Shown here in pieces: positions 24,975 through 32,938 of a stretch of 64,000 bases of DNA. Each line of letters opens with the position of its first letter. The first letter of the stretch is position 1. Below the pieces are notes generated by a model that did no database searches, was not told the DNA's origin, and worked only from the letters and a program-made list of their open reading frames with translations. Made by a program: the position numbers and the translations under genes. This DNA is from JBFLYZ01 sp040756415 (GTDB lineage: Bacteria > Bacteroidota > Bacteroidia > JADZBD01). Where the stretch lies: positions 1-64,000 of the forward strand of contig JBFLYZ010000004.1 of NCBI GenBank assembly GCA_040756415.1, written 5' to 3'.

Positions 24975-26072
24975 TTATGCTTTTTCAGTTTGATAAAGCG
25001 GGGAAATCAGCTTGTGCATTTCTTCATCCCATTCTCTGCCCGATGCAAGCAATTGGCGGAGCTTTATAAAGTCGATCTCGCGCCTGTCCTTAGGGCCATC
25101 GTTGAAGGCTCTGAATCCGGCTTTCGCCTCGGTCATCATGTTCAATGCCAGCCATTCCCTGCTGCTCTCTTTGTTCTTATCCCAATGCTCCAGTTTGAAC
25201 TTGCGCACTTCCGAGATGGTTTTCATGGTGCAATTGGGAAATGTGTGAAGAAGCTTGGAACAGAATCGCTCTACAGCAAGGTCAAGCAGAGTAAGATCGA
25301 TCTTTGCCCGGTTAACGGTCTCCCTGGCTTTTGTAAGTTCTTCGCCAGCCTTCTGTGTCCCGAAGACCAGTTTTCCATACTGGTCCACGATCCTGTCGGT
25401 AACAACCAGGGGGTTGGATATGAAAGTGCCGTCCAGGCTGAGCACCGGTACGATGTCTGAAACAATGCCGTAATAATAGGCCTGGTGAGCGCTAAAAGGT
25501 TCGCAAAGGGTGAGCGAACCCATGGCCCGTTCTATTCCCATGAACAAGGGCAGAAAATCGGTGGCCCCGCCTATAGGCGCGCTTCCATGCTTGGGCCCTG
25601 CCTGTCCGAAACGGGCCATATCGCTGCTTATGCTGAAGTCGCAGGCCATGCCTATTTCCTGGCCCCCGCCAATACGCATTCCGTTCACCCTGCATATCAC
25701 CGGCTTTTCGCATTTCAGGATGGCGCTCACCATGTCGTTGAACAAACGCATGTATTGCGAATATTCCTGAGGATTGCCTGCATAGTATTCTGCGTATTCT
25801 TTCGTATTGCCCCCGGTGCAGAAAGCCTTGTCTCCCACCCCGGTGAACACTACGCAGACCACGCTCCGGTCGTTGGAGGCTTCCCCGAAGGCCAGGATGA
25901 TCTCCTTTACGGCCTGGGTAGTATAGGAATTATACTGTTTTGGATTGTTCAGCCAGATCCAGGCGTTATAAAGACCTTTTACCGTTGCGCCATCCGTATC
26001 AAGACACGGACGCTTTTCGAAAATGATCTCGCTGTAGCTGCGGTCGGTAAGGTTGTGGTTTTTCAGTTCCAT
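24975..26072 (-). CDS. oah: 6-oxocyclohex-1-ene-1-carbonyl-CoA hydrolase (ring cleavage)
   Basis: 365 residues, a long crotonase-fold member. Key segments are GVGDKAFCTGGNTKEYAEYY (about 78-97), VNGMRIGGGQEIGMACDFS (about 128-146) and GPKHGSAPIGGATDFLP. These fit Oah, which adds water to the ring C=C and then hydrolytically opens the ring to 3-hydroxypimeloyl-CoA. It lies 38 bp after had and 2 bp before dch, the same trio found in Thauera, Rhodopseudomonas-like and Geobacter pathways. Confidence 0.9.
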   Translation of the reverse strand: MELKNHNLTDRSYSEIIFEKRPCLDTDGATVKGLYNAWIWLNNPKQYNSYTTQAVKEIILAFGEASNDRSVVCVVFTGVGDKAFCTGGNTKEYAEYYAGNPQEYSQYMRLFNDMVSAILKCEKPVICRVNGMRIGGGQEIGMACDFSISSDMARFGQAGPKHGSAPIGGATDFLPLFMGIERAMGSLTLCEPFSAHQAYYYGIVSDIVPVLSLDGTFISNPLVVTDRIVDQYGKLVFGTQKAGEELTKARETVNRAKIDLTLLDLAVERFCSKLLHTFPNCTMKTISEVRKFKLEHWDKNKESSREWLALNMMTEAKAGFRAFNDGPKDRREIDFIKLRQLLASGREWDEEMHKLISPLYQTEKA

Positions 26073-26110
26073 GTGTTGCTTGTTATCTGTGTTTGCGGTC
26101 GGGCGATGGG

Positions 26111-27172
26111 TTAACTGAAGTCCGGCACCAGCACCGATCGTTTGGTGTATTTGTTCTCCAGCGTTTCGCGGAATACCGTATTGATTTGCGACATGGGCAT
26201 GGTTTGTACGAAATCAGTGATGTTCAGCTTGCCGGTGGCTATCAGGTCCAGCACCTCCGGGTAAAGTTCTGCCCGGCATCCCCATGTGCCGATCACTTTG
26301 GCATCGAACGCCATCAGGTTGCTAAGCCTTACTTCGGTTTTTCCCATGGTGAAGCCTACAATAGAAAGGGTAGAGGTGAACGTGATCAGGTTGAAGGCCA
26401 GCTCCTGGCCGGCCGTTGTTCCGCTGATCTCAAATATTTTCCATCCCGTTTTTGGTGCCTGTAGTTCTTCGGCCAGCTCCCTTACCTTATCCTTTACGGC
26501 TTTCACGCCCAGGTCTTTAATATTAAGCACTGCATCGATACCGTGTGCCACGGCATTGTCTAATTTTTCATCGCTTATATCAAGGGCGATCACTTTCGCG
26601 CCAACTATTTTCGCGATAAGCGCGCCATAGATCCCCACGCCACCTACCCCGATCACTATGGCTAGATCTCCATTCTCCAGCTCGGATTTTTTGATCACCT
26701 GGTAGGGAGTGGAGATGGCATCAGCGATCACCGCCAGCGTTTCAAGAGGGTATTTTTCAAGTACGCGGCCCGGAACTTCGCACAGGAACCTGGCCGGTAC
26801 CTTGATGTGCGAGGCGAAACCGCCATGGAAATCGTTGCCGGGCATCATCTGGTTGCGGCAGATGTTGCTTCTGCCCTTTTTGCAAAGCTCGCATTCACCG
26901 CAGGGAAGAACTGCCGGCACGATCACTTTCCTGCCGAGCCAGGCGGGTGCGCCCGCAACGACCGTTCCGCTTATCTCGTGCCCGAGGGTCAGCGGAAGGG
27001 CGTGTTTGGTCTGTACCCCATAGTGCCAGAAGCTCAGGTCGGTGTGACACACCCCGCATCCCGCAACTTTAACAAGCGCTTCTCCTTCTTTCAGCTCAGG
27101 TCGTTTTTCCTCGATAAGCCGGAATTCCTTATCGGGCTCGGTCATTTGCCATTGATAGATACTGTGGTTCAT
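26111..27172 (-). CDS. had: 6-hydroxycyclohex-1-ene-1-carbonyl-CoA dehydrogenase
   Basis: 353 residues, zinc-type medium-chain dehydrogenase. Catalytic zinc: Cys in GCGVCHTDLSFW and His in TLGHEISG. Structural zinc: CGECELCKKGRSNIC (four Cys). The Rossmann loop is VIGVGGVGIYG. FWHYGVQTKHALPLTLGHE is typical of the Had family. It oxidises the hydroxyl made by Dch to the 6-oxo compound with NAD+. It overlaps the thiolase gene by 4 bases and is followed by oah. Confidence 0.9.
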   Translation of the reverse strand: MNHSIYQWQMTEPDKEFRLIEEKRPELKEGEALVKVAGCGVCHTDLSFWHYGVQTKHALPLTLGHEISGTVVAGAPAWLGRKVIVPAVLPCGECELCKKGRSNICRNQMMPGNDFHGGFASHIKVPARFLCEVPGRVLEKYPLETLAVIADAISTPYQVIKKSELENGDLAIVIGVGGVGIYGALIAKIVGAKVIALDISDEKLDNAVAHGIDAVLNIKDLGVKAVKDKVRELAEELQAPKTGWKIFEISGTTAGQELAFNLITFTSTLSIVGFTMGKTEVRLSNLMAFDAKVIGTWGCRAELYPEVLDLIATGKLNITDFVQTMPMSQINTVFRETLENKYTKRSVLVPDFS

Positions 27173-28434
27173 GAGATAGATGGGTTTTCAAGGAGGATCG
27201 CAGTGCCCTGACCTCCGCCAATGCAGGCTGAAGCGATCCCGTACTTTATATTTTTTCTGATCATCTCCTTCGAGATGCTGAGTGAAAGCCGCAGCCCGGT
27301 TGCGGCCAGCGGATGTCCTATGGCGATGGCACCCCCGTTCACATTCAGCTTCGACCTGTCCAGGCCCAGCTCCCTTTCGCAGCCCAGGATCTGTGCCGAG
27401 AAAGCTTCGTTGATCTCAAACAGGCCAATATCCCCGGTCCGAAGGCCCGCTGTCTGTAGCAAAAGCCTGATGGCGGGAACAGGTCCCAGGCCCATGAACT
27501 TGGGATCTATTCCGGAGCTGGCGGCACCAACGATCCTGGCCAGGGGTTTGACCGCTGATGAAGTAAAAATGGTTTTATCTCCGATCACCGCAGCCGCTGC
27601 TCCATCTACGATGCCGCTGCAGTTACCTGCAGTAAGCACACCCACCTTGTCGAATACCGTTGGAAGTGCGGCCAGCGCTTCCAGCGAGGTGGGACGTATG
27701 TGTTCATCGTGGGCAAGCTCCTTCGTTTTTCCGTTCAGCCGCATTTTTCTTGGCTTCAAACCTTCCGCTTCAAATACCTGGTCCCCGATGGGGAAGCTTT
27801 CCTCGCTAAACACATTTCTTTTTTTGGCGTCAAGGGCCCTTTCGAATGAGAGCATGGCGAAAGTGTCGCACTCTTCCCTGCTAATGGAATATTTCTTGGC
27901 AATGTTTTCGGCCGTGAACCCCATGGGATAACCCGCTGCCGTATCGTCAAGCGCTTCCCAGAGCATATCCCTGAATACCGGCCTTCCCAGCGGATATCCC
28001 ATCCTGTTACCGAATGAAACGGTTGGAGCCAGGGACATGTTCTCGGTGCCCACGCAAAGCACCGTGCCCGCTTTGCCCAACGCGATCTGTTCGGCTCCGG
28101 TAATCAGCGTTTCAAAACCCGATCCGCAGATCCGCTGCACCATCAGCGCGGGCACGCCAACGGGGATCCCTGAAAAAAGGGAGATGTGCCGTGGCAGGAA
28201 ATAGGCATCGCATGAGCTTTGCCCTATATTGGCAGCGATCAGTTGATCGACCTGGTCAGGAATAAGCCCCGACCTGCCGAGTGCCTGGCGTGCCGCTGCT
28301 ATCCCCAGGTCAGTGGGAGAGACCTGGGCCAGCGTTCCGCAATATTTGCCGAAGGGTGTTCGCGTGCCATTTACCAAATAAATGTCATCGAACAGAATGG
28401 CTACTCCCTTGTCTTTATGATGATAACTTTTCAT
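27169..28434 (-). CDS. Acetyl-CoA acyltransferase (thiolase)
   Basis: 421 residues. The catalytic residues are Cys in QRICGSGFE (about 99), His in NVNGGAIAIGHPLAATG and Cys in SACIGGGQG. It cleaves 3-oxoacyl-CoA with CoA to acetyl-CoA and a shortened acyl-CoA; in this operon 3-oxopimeloyl-CoA to glutaryl-CoA plus acetyl-CoA is the expected step. The first ~15 residues before FDDIYLVNGTRTPFGKY may not be translated. It lies between the heme lipoprotein (3-bp gap) and had (overlap). Confidence 0.88.
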   Translation of the reverse strand: MKSYHHKDKGVAILFDDIYLVNGTRTPFGKYCGTLAQVSPTDLGIAAARQALGRSGLIPDQVDQLIAANIGQSSCDAYFLPRHISLFSGIPVGVPALMVQRICGSGFETLITGAEQIALGKAGTVLCVGTENMSLAPTVSFGNRMGYPLGRPVFRDMLWEALDDTAAGYPMGFTAENIAKKYSISREECDTFAMLSFERALDAKKRNVFSEESFPIGDQVFEAEGLKPRKMRLNGKTKELAHDEHIRPTSLEALAALPTVFDKVGVLTAGNCSGIVDGAAAAVIGDKTIFTSSAVKPLARIVGAASSGIDPKFMGLGPVPAIRLLLQTAGLRTGDIGLFEINEAFSAQILGCERELGLDRSKLNVNGGAIAIGHPLAATGLRLSLSISKEMIRKNIKYGIASACIGGGQGTAILLENPSIS

Positions 28435-28437
28435 GGA

Positions 28438-29898
28438 TCATTTTTTAATGGCTACCTGATAGGGATCAACAGAGACCTGTGTTCGCCAAGCGGGTATCAT
28501 TTGCAAGTTGTTCATGTCAATAAGCGTGATGTAACCGGCTCTTCCCTGGCACACGGTGGTGTGATGCGGTGCCCATCCCACCCCGGAAATGTTCCTGTTG
28601 GCCACCCACACGCATTGGTGCTCGTCATCCACGATCAGCCCTCTCGGCTGGGGTCCCGTATAAAGGCTGGACACGGCCTGGAGCGTAGCGGTGTTAACGA
28701 TGCTTACCCCGCTTTGCGTTGACGTGTTGGCCGTATCCTGCATACAGGCGATAAACGCGTACGGGAATGTCTCGGAGAAGGAAATGGTTTGCGGTACGCC
28801 AATGGTTGGGATGACCTGCAGCAGGCTGTCGTTGCCCGAATCGAATATCCTTACTTCGTTCGTGCCCTGGCAGGTAACATAGTACCTGGTATAATCGGGG
28901 GTGAAGTCCACTTCGTACGGTTTATAGATGCCGGCCGGGTTGGGAATATCACCGGTTTGCAGCGGGATCATGGCGATATCGGGGCTCGATGGATTGCTCA
29001 GGCCTATTTTATAAATGAAGTTACCCTGCTGCGAAGTGATGTACCCGACAGTGCCATCGTAATTGAGCGTGCACCCGTGCGGATAGACCAGGAACCCCGT
29101 GCCCTGATAGGTCTGGAGTATGCTCATGGAGCCCAGGTCGAGGAGCGATACCACTCCATCGGCCGACAGGTGCGATACCAGCGCACGCTGTGAGTTGCCT
29201 GAAATGGCCATGGAATGCCAGGAAATATCGGGCAAATTCAATTCGCCAACCTTAGTGTCATCGCTTGTTCTGAACTTTTGAAATACGTTGCTTGTAAAAA
29301 AGGAGATGTAGAGGTAGTTCCCATCGGGAGAAACGAACATATCGTGCGGTGCCTCCGTTGCCGGTGTATTCCCTGCATCGATGGCACGCATGATAAGCCT
29401 GGTCTTCGAATCGAAAACGGTTATCAGGTCGCATCCCTGGTTGGCTACGTAGATTTTGTGCCTGCCCGGATCATCCGACCATTTGACAAATCCTTTGTCG
29501 TTTGGAGCGCCTGCCGCGATCCAATCGCGTATCAGGATCACTTCTTCGCGTGAAAGAGCGGGCCTGTTTACCGGCATGGTGGGGGAGAGCGCAGGCCCTA
29601 AATCGGGAAAAGTGTTGATAGAGAAGAAGAGGGTGCTGAGATCTGGGCGAAAAGGTATCACACAGGAATTGTTCGCTGTTCCTTCGAAGAGTTTGTCCCA
29701 GCTCGTCAGCTCCAGGCCGGCACAGGCATCTTTGCTGGCAGCGTTATGGCATCCGCTCACCCCGCAGTTGCCAGCGAATATCCTCCCGACCTTTGCGGGA
29801 AAACCCTGGTAAAGCGGCTCAGCGCGGTCGCGCGTACACGCATGCAGCGTCAGCAAAGCTGCTGAAAAAAGCGCCAACGCCTGTATGCATGATCTCAT
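28438..29898 (-). CDS. Lipoprotein with unusual C-x4-CH heme site and beta-propeller
   Basis: 486 residues. The lipobox is LTLHAC (mature Cys about 21). An N-terminal cytochrome-c-like domain (about 30-135) has CGVSGCH, a C-x4-CH spacing instead of CxxCH, and PTMPVNRPALSREEV with a possible Met ligand. From about 145 onward a YncE-like propeller follows (HKIYVANQGCDLITVFDS, YLYISFFTSNV, RYYVTCQGTNEVRIFDS, CVWVANRNISG). It is an envelope protein in the middle of a cytoplasmic CoA-thioester operon, so it may feed electrons or sense a ligand; the role is unknown. Confidence 0.75.
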   Translation of the reverse strand: MRSCIQALALFSAALLTLHACTRDRAEPLYQGFPAKVGRIFAGNCGVSGCHNAASKDACAGLELTSWDKLFEGTANNSCVIPFRPDLSTLFFSINTFPDLGPALSPTMPVNRPALSREEVILIRDWIAAGAPNDKGFVKWSDDPGRHKIYVANQGCDLITVFDSKTRLIMRAIDAGNTPATEAPHDMFVSPDGNYLYISFFTSNVFQKFRTSDDTKVGELNLPDISWHSMAISGNSQRALVSHLSADGVVSLLDLGSMSILQTYQGTGFLVYPHGCTLNYDGTVGYITSQQGNFIYKIGLSNPSSPDIAMIPLQTGDIPNPAGIYKPYEVDFTPDYTRYYVTCQGTNEVRIFDSGNDSLLQVIPTIGVPQTISFSETFPYAFIACMQDTANTSTQSGVSIVNTATLQAVSSLYTGPQPRGLIVDDEHQCVWVANRNISGVGWAPHHTTVCQGRAGYITLIDMNNLQMIPAWRTQVSVDPYQVAIKK

Positions 29899-31724
29899 CT
29901 TCCTGTCTTTTTGCTGATCAATAGGTCCTGTTCGCGTACCAGGTCTCCTTTTTCCTGAAGGGCTATGTGCTGGTCCCTGGCAATAACTGCCGCACCGTAG
30001 GAAACCAGGTGCTGGGGTTCTTCCAGTACGGTTACGGGGCGTCCGAGCTTTTCTTCAATAAGGGTTTTCAGGAAGGGGTGATGGGCGATGACCCCGCCTA
30101 TCAGGACCACGGGCACACCGGGGTCGATGCGCATCTTGGCTATGCGGCTGATGATGGATAGGTAGATGCCTTTAGCGAGGTTGTGGATGGGAACCCCCTC
30201 AAAGATCCATTTCATGATCTCGGTCTTGGCGAAAACGGTACAGAAGCTGTTGAGCTCCTGCTGCTGATCGGATTGTGAGGCGAGCCGGCTCATCTCCTTG
30301 ATGTCAATACCGGCCCGTTCGGCAATTTCTACCAGGAAGGCGCCCGTGCCGGCAGCGCACTTGTCGTTAAGATAAAAGCTCTCCACTTTTCCGTCATGGT
30401 CGCACCGGATGACCTTAATGTCTTCGCCCCCGATATCCAGGATGCATTTTTCGCCCGGAACGATCTCGTTCGCCCCCTCGGCCGCGCAATTGATCTCTGT
30501 TTTGATGATGTCCGCATCGGGAAAGTTCTTCCGGCCGTAGCCCGTTGCGCAACTATAGCCAATGGGAAATTCTTCATGGATGGCGCCAATGATCTGTTTT
30601 GCAGCGACCCGGTCTTTGTTAAGGGTTTTGAGGGTATACCGGAATACGGTATCGCCTTTTTTATCGATCACGGTGAATTTGGTGTAAGCCGAGCCGAGGT
30701 CTATGCCCAGGAAGCACGGCCCTTTCGGGCTTTTTGACAAAGACACCAGTTTCCTTGCCGGCAAGCCGGAAATGGTCTGCGACAGGATGTTCTTCTGGGT
30801 CATTGCCTTGACCATGTTCACCATCGAAAGATTGAGCGGTGTGCGGATATAATGCTTCCGCCCGTATTCTACGATCTTCCCGTTCAGATAATCGATCTCG
30901 GTCTGGCGGTTGTTCATCAGGTCGCCCGCCAGCGAAGGGTAATGGTTCCCGCCTTTTTTGAGATAACGCAGGCAGTTGCGGATAAAATCATCGGGAAAAC
31001 GGATCTTTTCGGCTTCAGCCACCTCTGCCGCTTCGGAAATGAGCTGTTCCACGAGCTCTATGGTATCCGGGAAGGCCATGGCCTCTGACATGGTGAAGCG
31101 CCCGATGCCGCAGAGCGCGCTAAGGGATGAATTGAGTATGGTCTTTTCCCAGATATGCCGCGTAAGGTTGAATGGCGTGGTAGATTCGGTATGCAGATCC
31201 ACGCGGTTCAGCAGAGAGGCCAGCCTGTCGGCAATGATCTTGCGGGACTCATCCAGCATTCCAATATAGTTGGGAGGATTGAAAAAAGTTACCTGCGTGG
31301 TGTTGGCGCCAGCCAGGTTTCCAGCGAAATTGATGACCATCCTGCCGACCCGGTTCTCGCCCACCGCTTCTACAAGCTGGTTTTCGATATCAATTCCATT
31401 CTGGGCCGCAATGAAGACCGATTGATTATCGCCAGGGAGATCCTTCATGACACCGGGCACCTGGTACGATTTGAGGGAAATGATCACGTAATCGGGGTTC
31501 TTTGCGAAGAGCTCGCTTGCTGACGGGAATATGTTCCCGAACAGCGCCTGTTTTTGAATGGCGTTGACCAGGTGTATGCCTTCTTTCCTGATCAGGTTCA
31601 GCTTGATCGGGTCATTATCGCAGATAAGCACCTCGCAGCCCGCCTCCTGAAGGTGAACGGCCAGGATCATCCCTACCGGGCCCAGGCCGATTATCCCGAT
31701 CTTCTTTTGCGATATGTAGCTCAT
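29895..31724 (-). CDS. Fusion: ketopantoate-reductase-like dehydrogenase + BadF/BcrA/HgdC-type activator ATPase
   Basis: 609 residues. Part 1 (about 1-315) is a PanE/ApbA-like 2-oxoacid reductase: GLGPVG nucleotide loop at 13-18, Lys in LKSY and WEKTILNSS (K194), and Glu in TEIDYLNG (E276), the positions used for catalysis in PanE. Part 2 (about 336-609) is an activator ATPase: GIDLGSAYTKF, LDIGGEDIKVI, cluster Cys C456 in NDKCAAGTG and C495 in NSFCTVF. Such activators inject electrons into 2-hydroxyacyl-CoA dehydratases or double-cubane proteins, here the 31721..32938 product (4-base overlap). The joining of the two functions is unusual. Confidence 0.85.
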   Translation of the reverse strand: MSYISQKKIGIIGLGPVGMILAVHLQEAGCEVLICDNDPIKLNLIRKEGIHLVNAIQKQALFGNIFPSASELFAKNPDYVIISLKSYQVPGVMKDLPGDNQSVFIAAQNGIDIENQLVEAVGENRVGRMVINFAGNLAGANTTQVTFFNPPNYIGMLDESRKIIADRLASLLNRVDLHTESTTPFNLTRHIWEKTILNSSLSALCGIGRFTMSEAMAFPDTIELVEQLISEAAEVAEAEKIRFPDDFIRNCLRYLKKGGNHYPSLAGDLMNNRQTEIDYLNGKIVEYGRKHYIRTPLNLSMVNMVKAMTQKNILSQTISGLPARKLVSLSKSPKGPCFLGIDLGSAYTKFTVIDKKGDTVFRYTLKTLNKDRVAAKQIIGAIHEEFPIGYSCATGYGRKNFPDADIIKTEINCAAEGANEIVPGEKCILDIGGEDIKVIRCDHDGKVESFYLNDKCAAGTGAFLVEIAERAGIDIKEMSRLASQSDQQQELNSFCTVFAKTEIMKWIFEGVPIHNLAKGIYLSIISRIAKMRIDPGVPVVLIGGVIAHHPFLKTLIEEKLGRPVTVLEEPQHLVSYGAAVIARDQHIALQEKGDLVREQDLLISKKTGR

Positions 31725-32938
31725 GCGCGCACTTTGCTTGATTCGATCTGCTCGACAAAGGTTTCAATCTTGGTGATGCTCTGTCCCTCCGAAAAGAACC
31801 TCAGGTCGCACAGGTCGCCCTCGATGACCAGGTAAGGAATGCCGGTCTTTTCCTTGAGCCGCTGGGGCATACCAAACCTGGCGTTGGAATTATTGAAACA
31901 GGTCTTGGTGTCGTGGTAGATTATACCGCTGCAGTTATACTCATTTAGCCATTCGGCCAGCATTTCCATTTTAGCGCTTTCGCTGCGGTTGATGAATATA
32001 CCGGTATAGGCCAGGGCTGCCGATTCAAAGGGTTTTCTTTCGTCAAAGTCATCGAATACCCAACTGCTGCAATACGTGGAGGCCACCACGCTCGCATGGT
32101 TCTGCGCGAACAGGTCGGAAAGCATGCGCAGTTTACCCCAGATAGGCATGCCTTCCCAGAAGAGGCGGCAGTTTTCCTGCTGTACGGCTCCTTGCCCGGT
32201 CTTTATTTTTCCCTCCAGCTCTTTAAGCAGTTTCTGGTAATATGTTTTGGCCTGCGTTGTTCCGCGCATGACCACAATGGGCCCCATGTGGATCACCCCG
32301 TCAAAGAAGCTGAAGGGTGCCGGCATGGCCATGGCAGTTTTGAGCACTTTCTGCCAAAGCAAGGTAGCCTCTTTGCTAAGTTTCAGCGTGGCGCGGAAGC
32401 TGTCAATGTCAAATCGTTTCCCGCTGGCCTTCTCGCATACGGGCAAGATGCTTTTATGCTGGTCTACCACCAGCGCTATATCTTCGCGGGATACTTCGTT
32501 GACATGGCGGGGAGGATGGATGCCCGCTATAGGGCAGCCGAACTCGCGCGCATAGAAGCCGAACCAATCCTGCACTTCGCGGCATTGGTTGGTGTTGTAA
32601 ACGATCAGGTCGGGCCTGGGAATCCCCTTCAGGCCATATTGCATGGTCAGCGGTGTGGAGCCGTTGAGGTAGGAGCCGATGTCGCTGGTGGTGTACGAGC
32701 ATACGTGGTTCGAATACCCGCATTTCACGGCAGATGGTATCTGGTCAGTGGCCATGCGGGTGGCTCCAAGCAAGGCACCGTGATTTTCGGGGAAATATAC
32801 CTCGAAACCAAAGGAGCGCAGCAGCTCGGCCGGGCCAACGCTTGTGCACCAGGCGACCTTTTTACCGCGTTCCTCCAGCGACATGAAATAGCTTCGCATC
32901 AGTTCTTTCAGGTCCTTTGTCGCTTTTATTTCATGCAT
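31721..32938 (-). CDS. 2-hydroxyacyl-CoA dehydratase/BcrB-like subunit (or double-cubane protein)
   Basis: 405 residues, HgdB/BcrB/BcrC superfamily but clearly distinct from the BcrB and BcrC encoded at 7846..10324. Cys in VAWCTSVGP, VKCGYSNHVCSY, NTNQCREVQ, STYCSSW, CSGIIYHDTKTCFNNSN and GDLCDLRFF offer ligands for one or more Fe-S clusters. Classical dehydratases need two different subunits of this family; only one is here, so it may form a homodimer like the double-cubane cluster proteins, or use a partner elsewhere. It overlaps the fused activator (4 bases) and the acyl-CoA ligase (13 bases), so the three are co-made. Confidence 0.75.
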   Translation of the reverse strand: MHEIKATKDLKELMRSYFMSLEERGKKVAWCTSVGPAELLRSFGFEVYFPENHGALLGATRMATDQIPSAVKCGYSNHVCSYTTSDIGSYLNGSTPLTMQYGLKGIPRPDLIVYNTNQCREVQDWFGFYAREFGCPIAGIHPPRHVNEVSREDIALVVDQHKSILPVCEKASGKRFDIDSFRATLKLSKEATLLWQKVLKTAMAMPAPFSFFDGVIHMGPIVVMRGTTQAKTYYQKLLKELEGKIKTGQGAVQQENCRLFWEGMPIWGKLRMLSDLFAQNHASVVASTYCSSWVFDDFDERKPFESAALAYTGIFINRSESAKMEMLAEWLNEYNCSGIIYHDTKTCFNNSNARFGMPQRLKEKTGIPYLVIEGDLCDLRFFSEGQSITKIETFVEQIESSKVRA

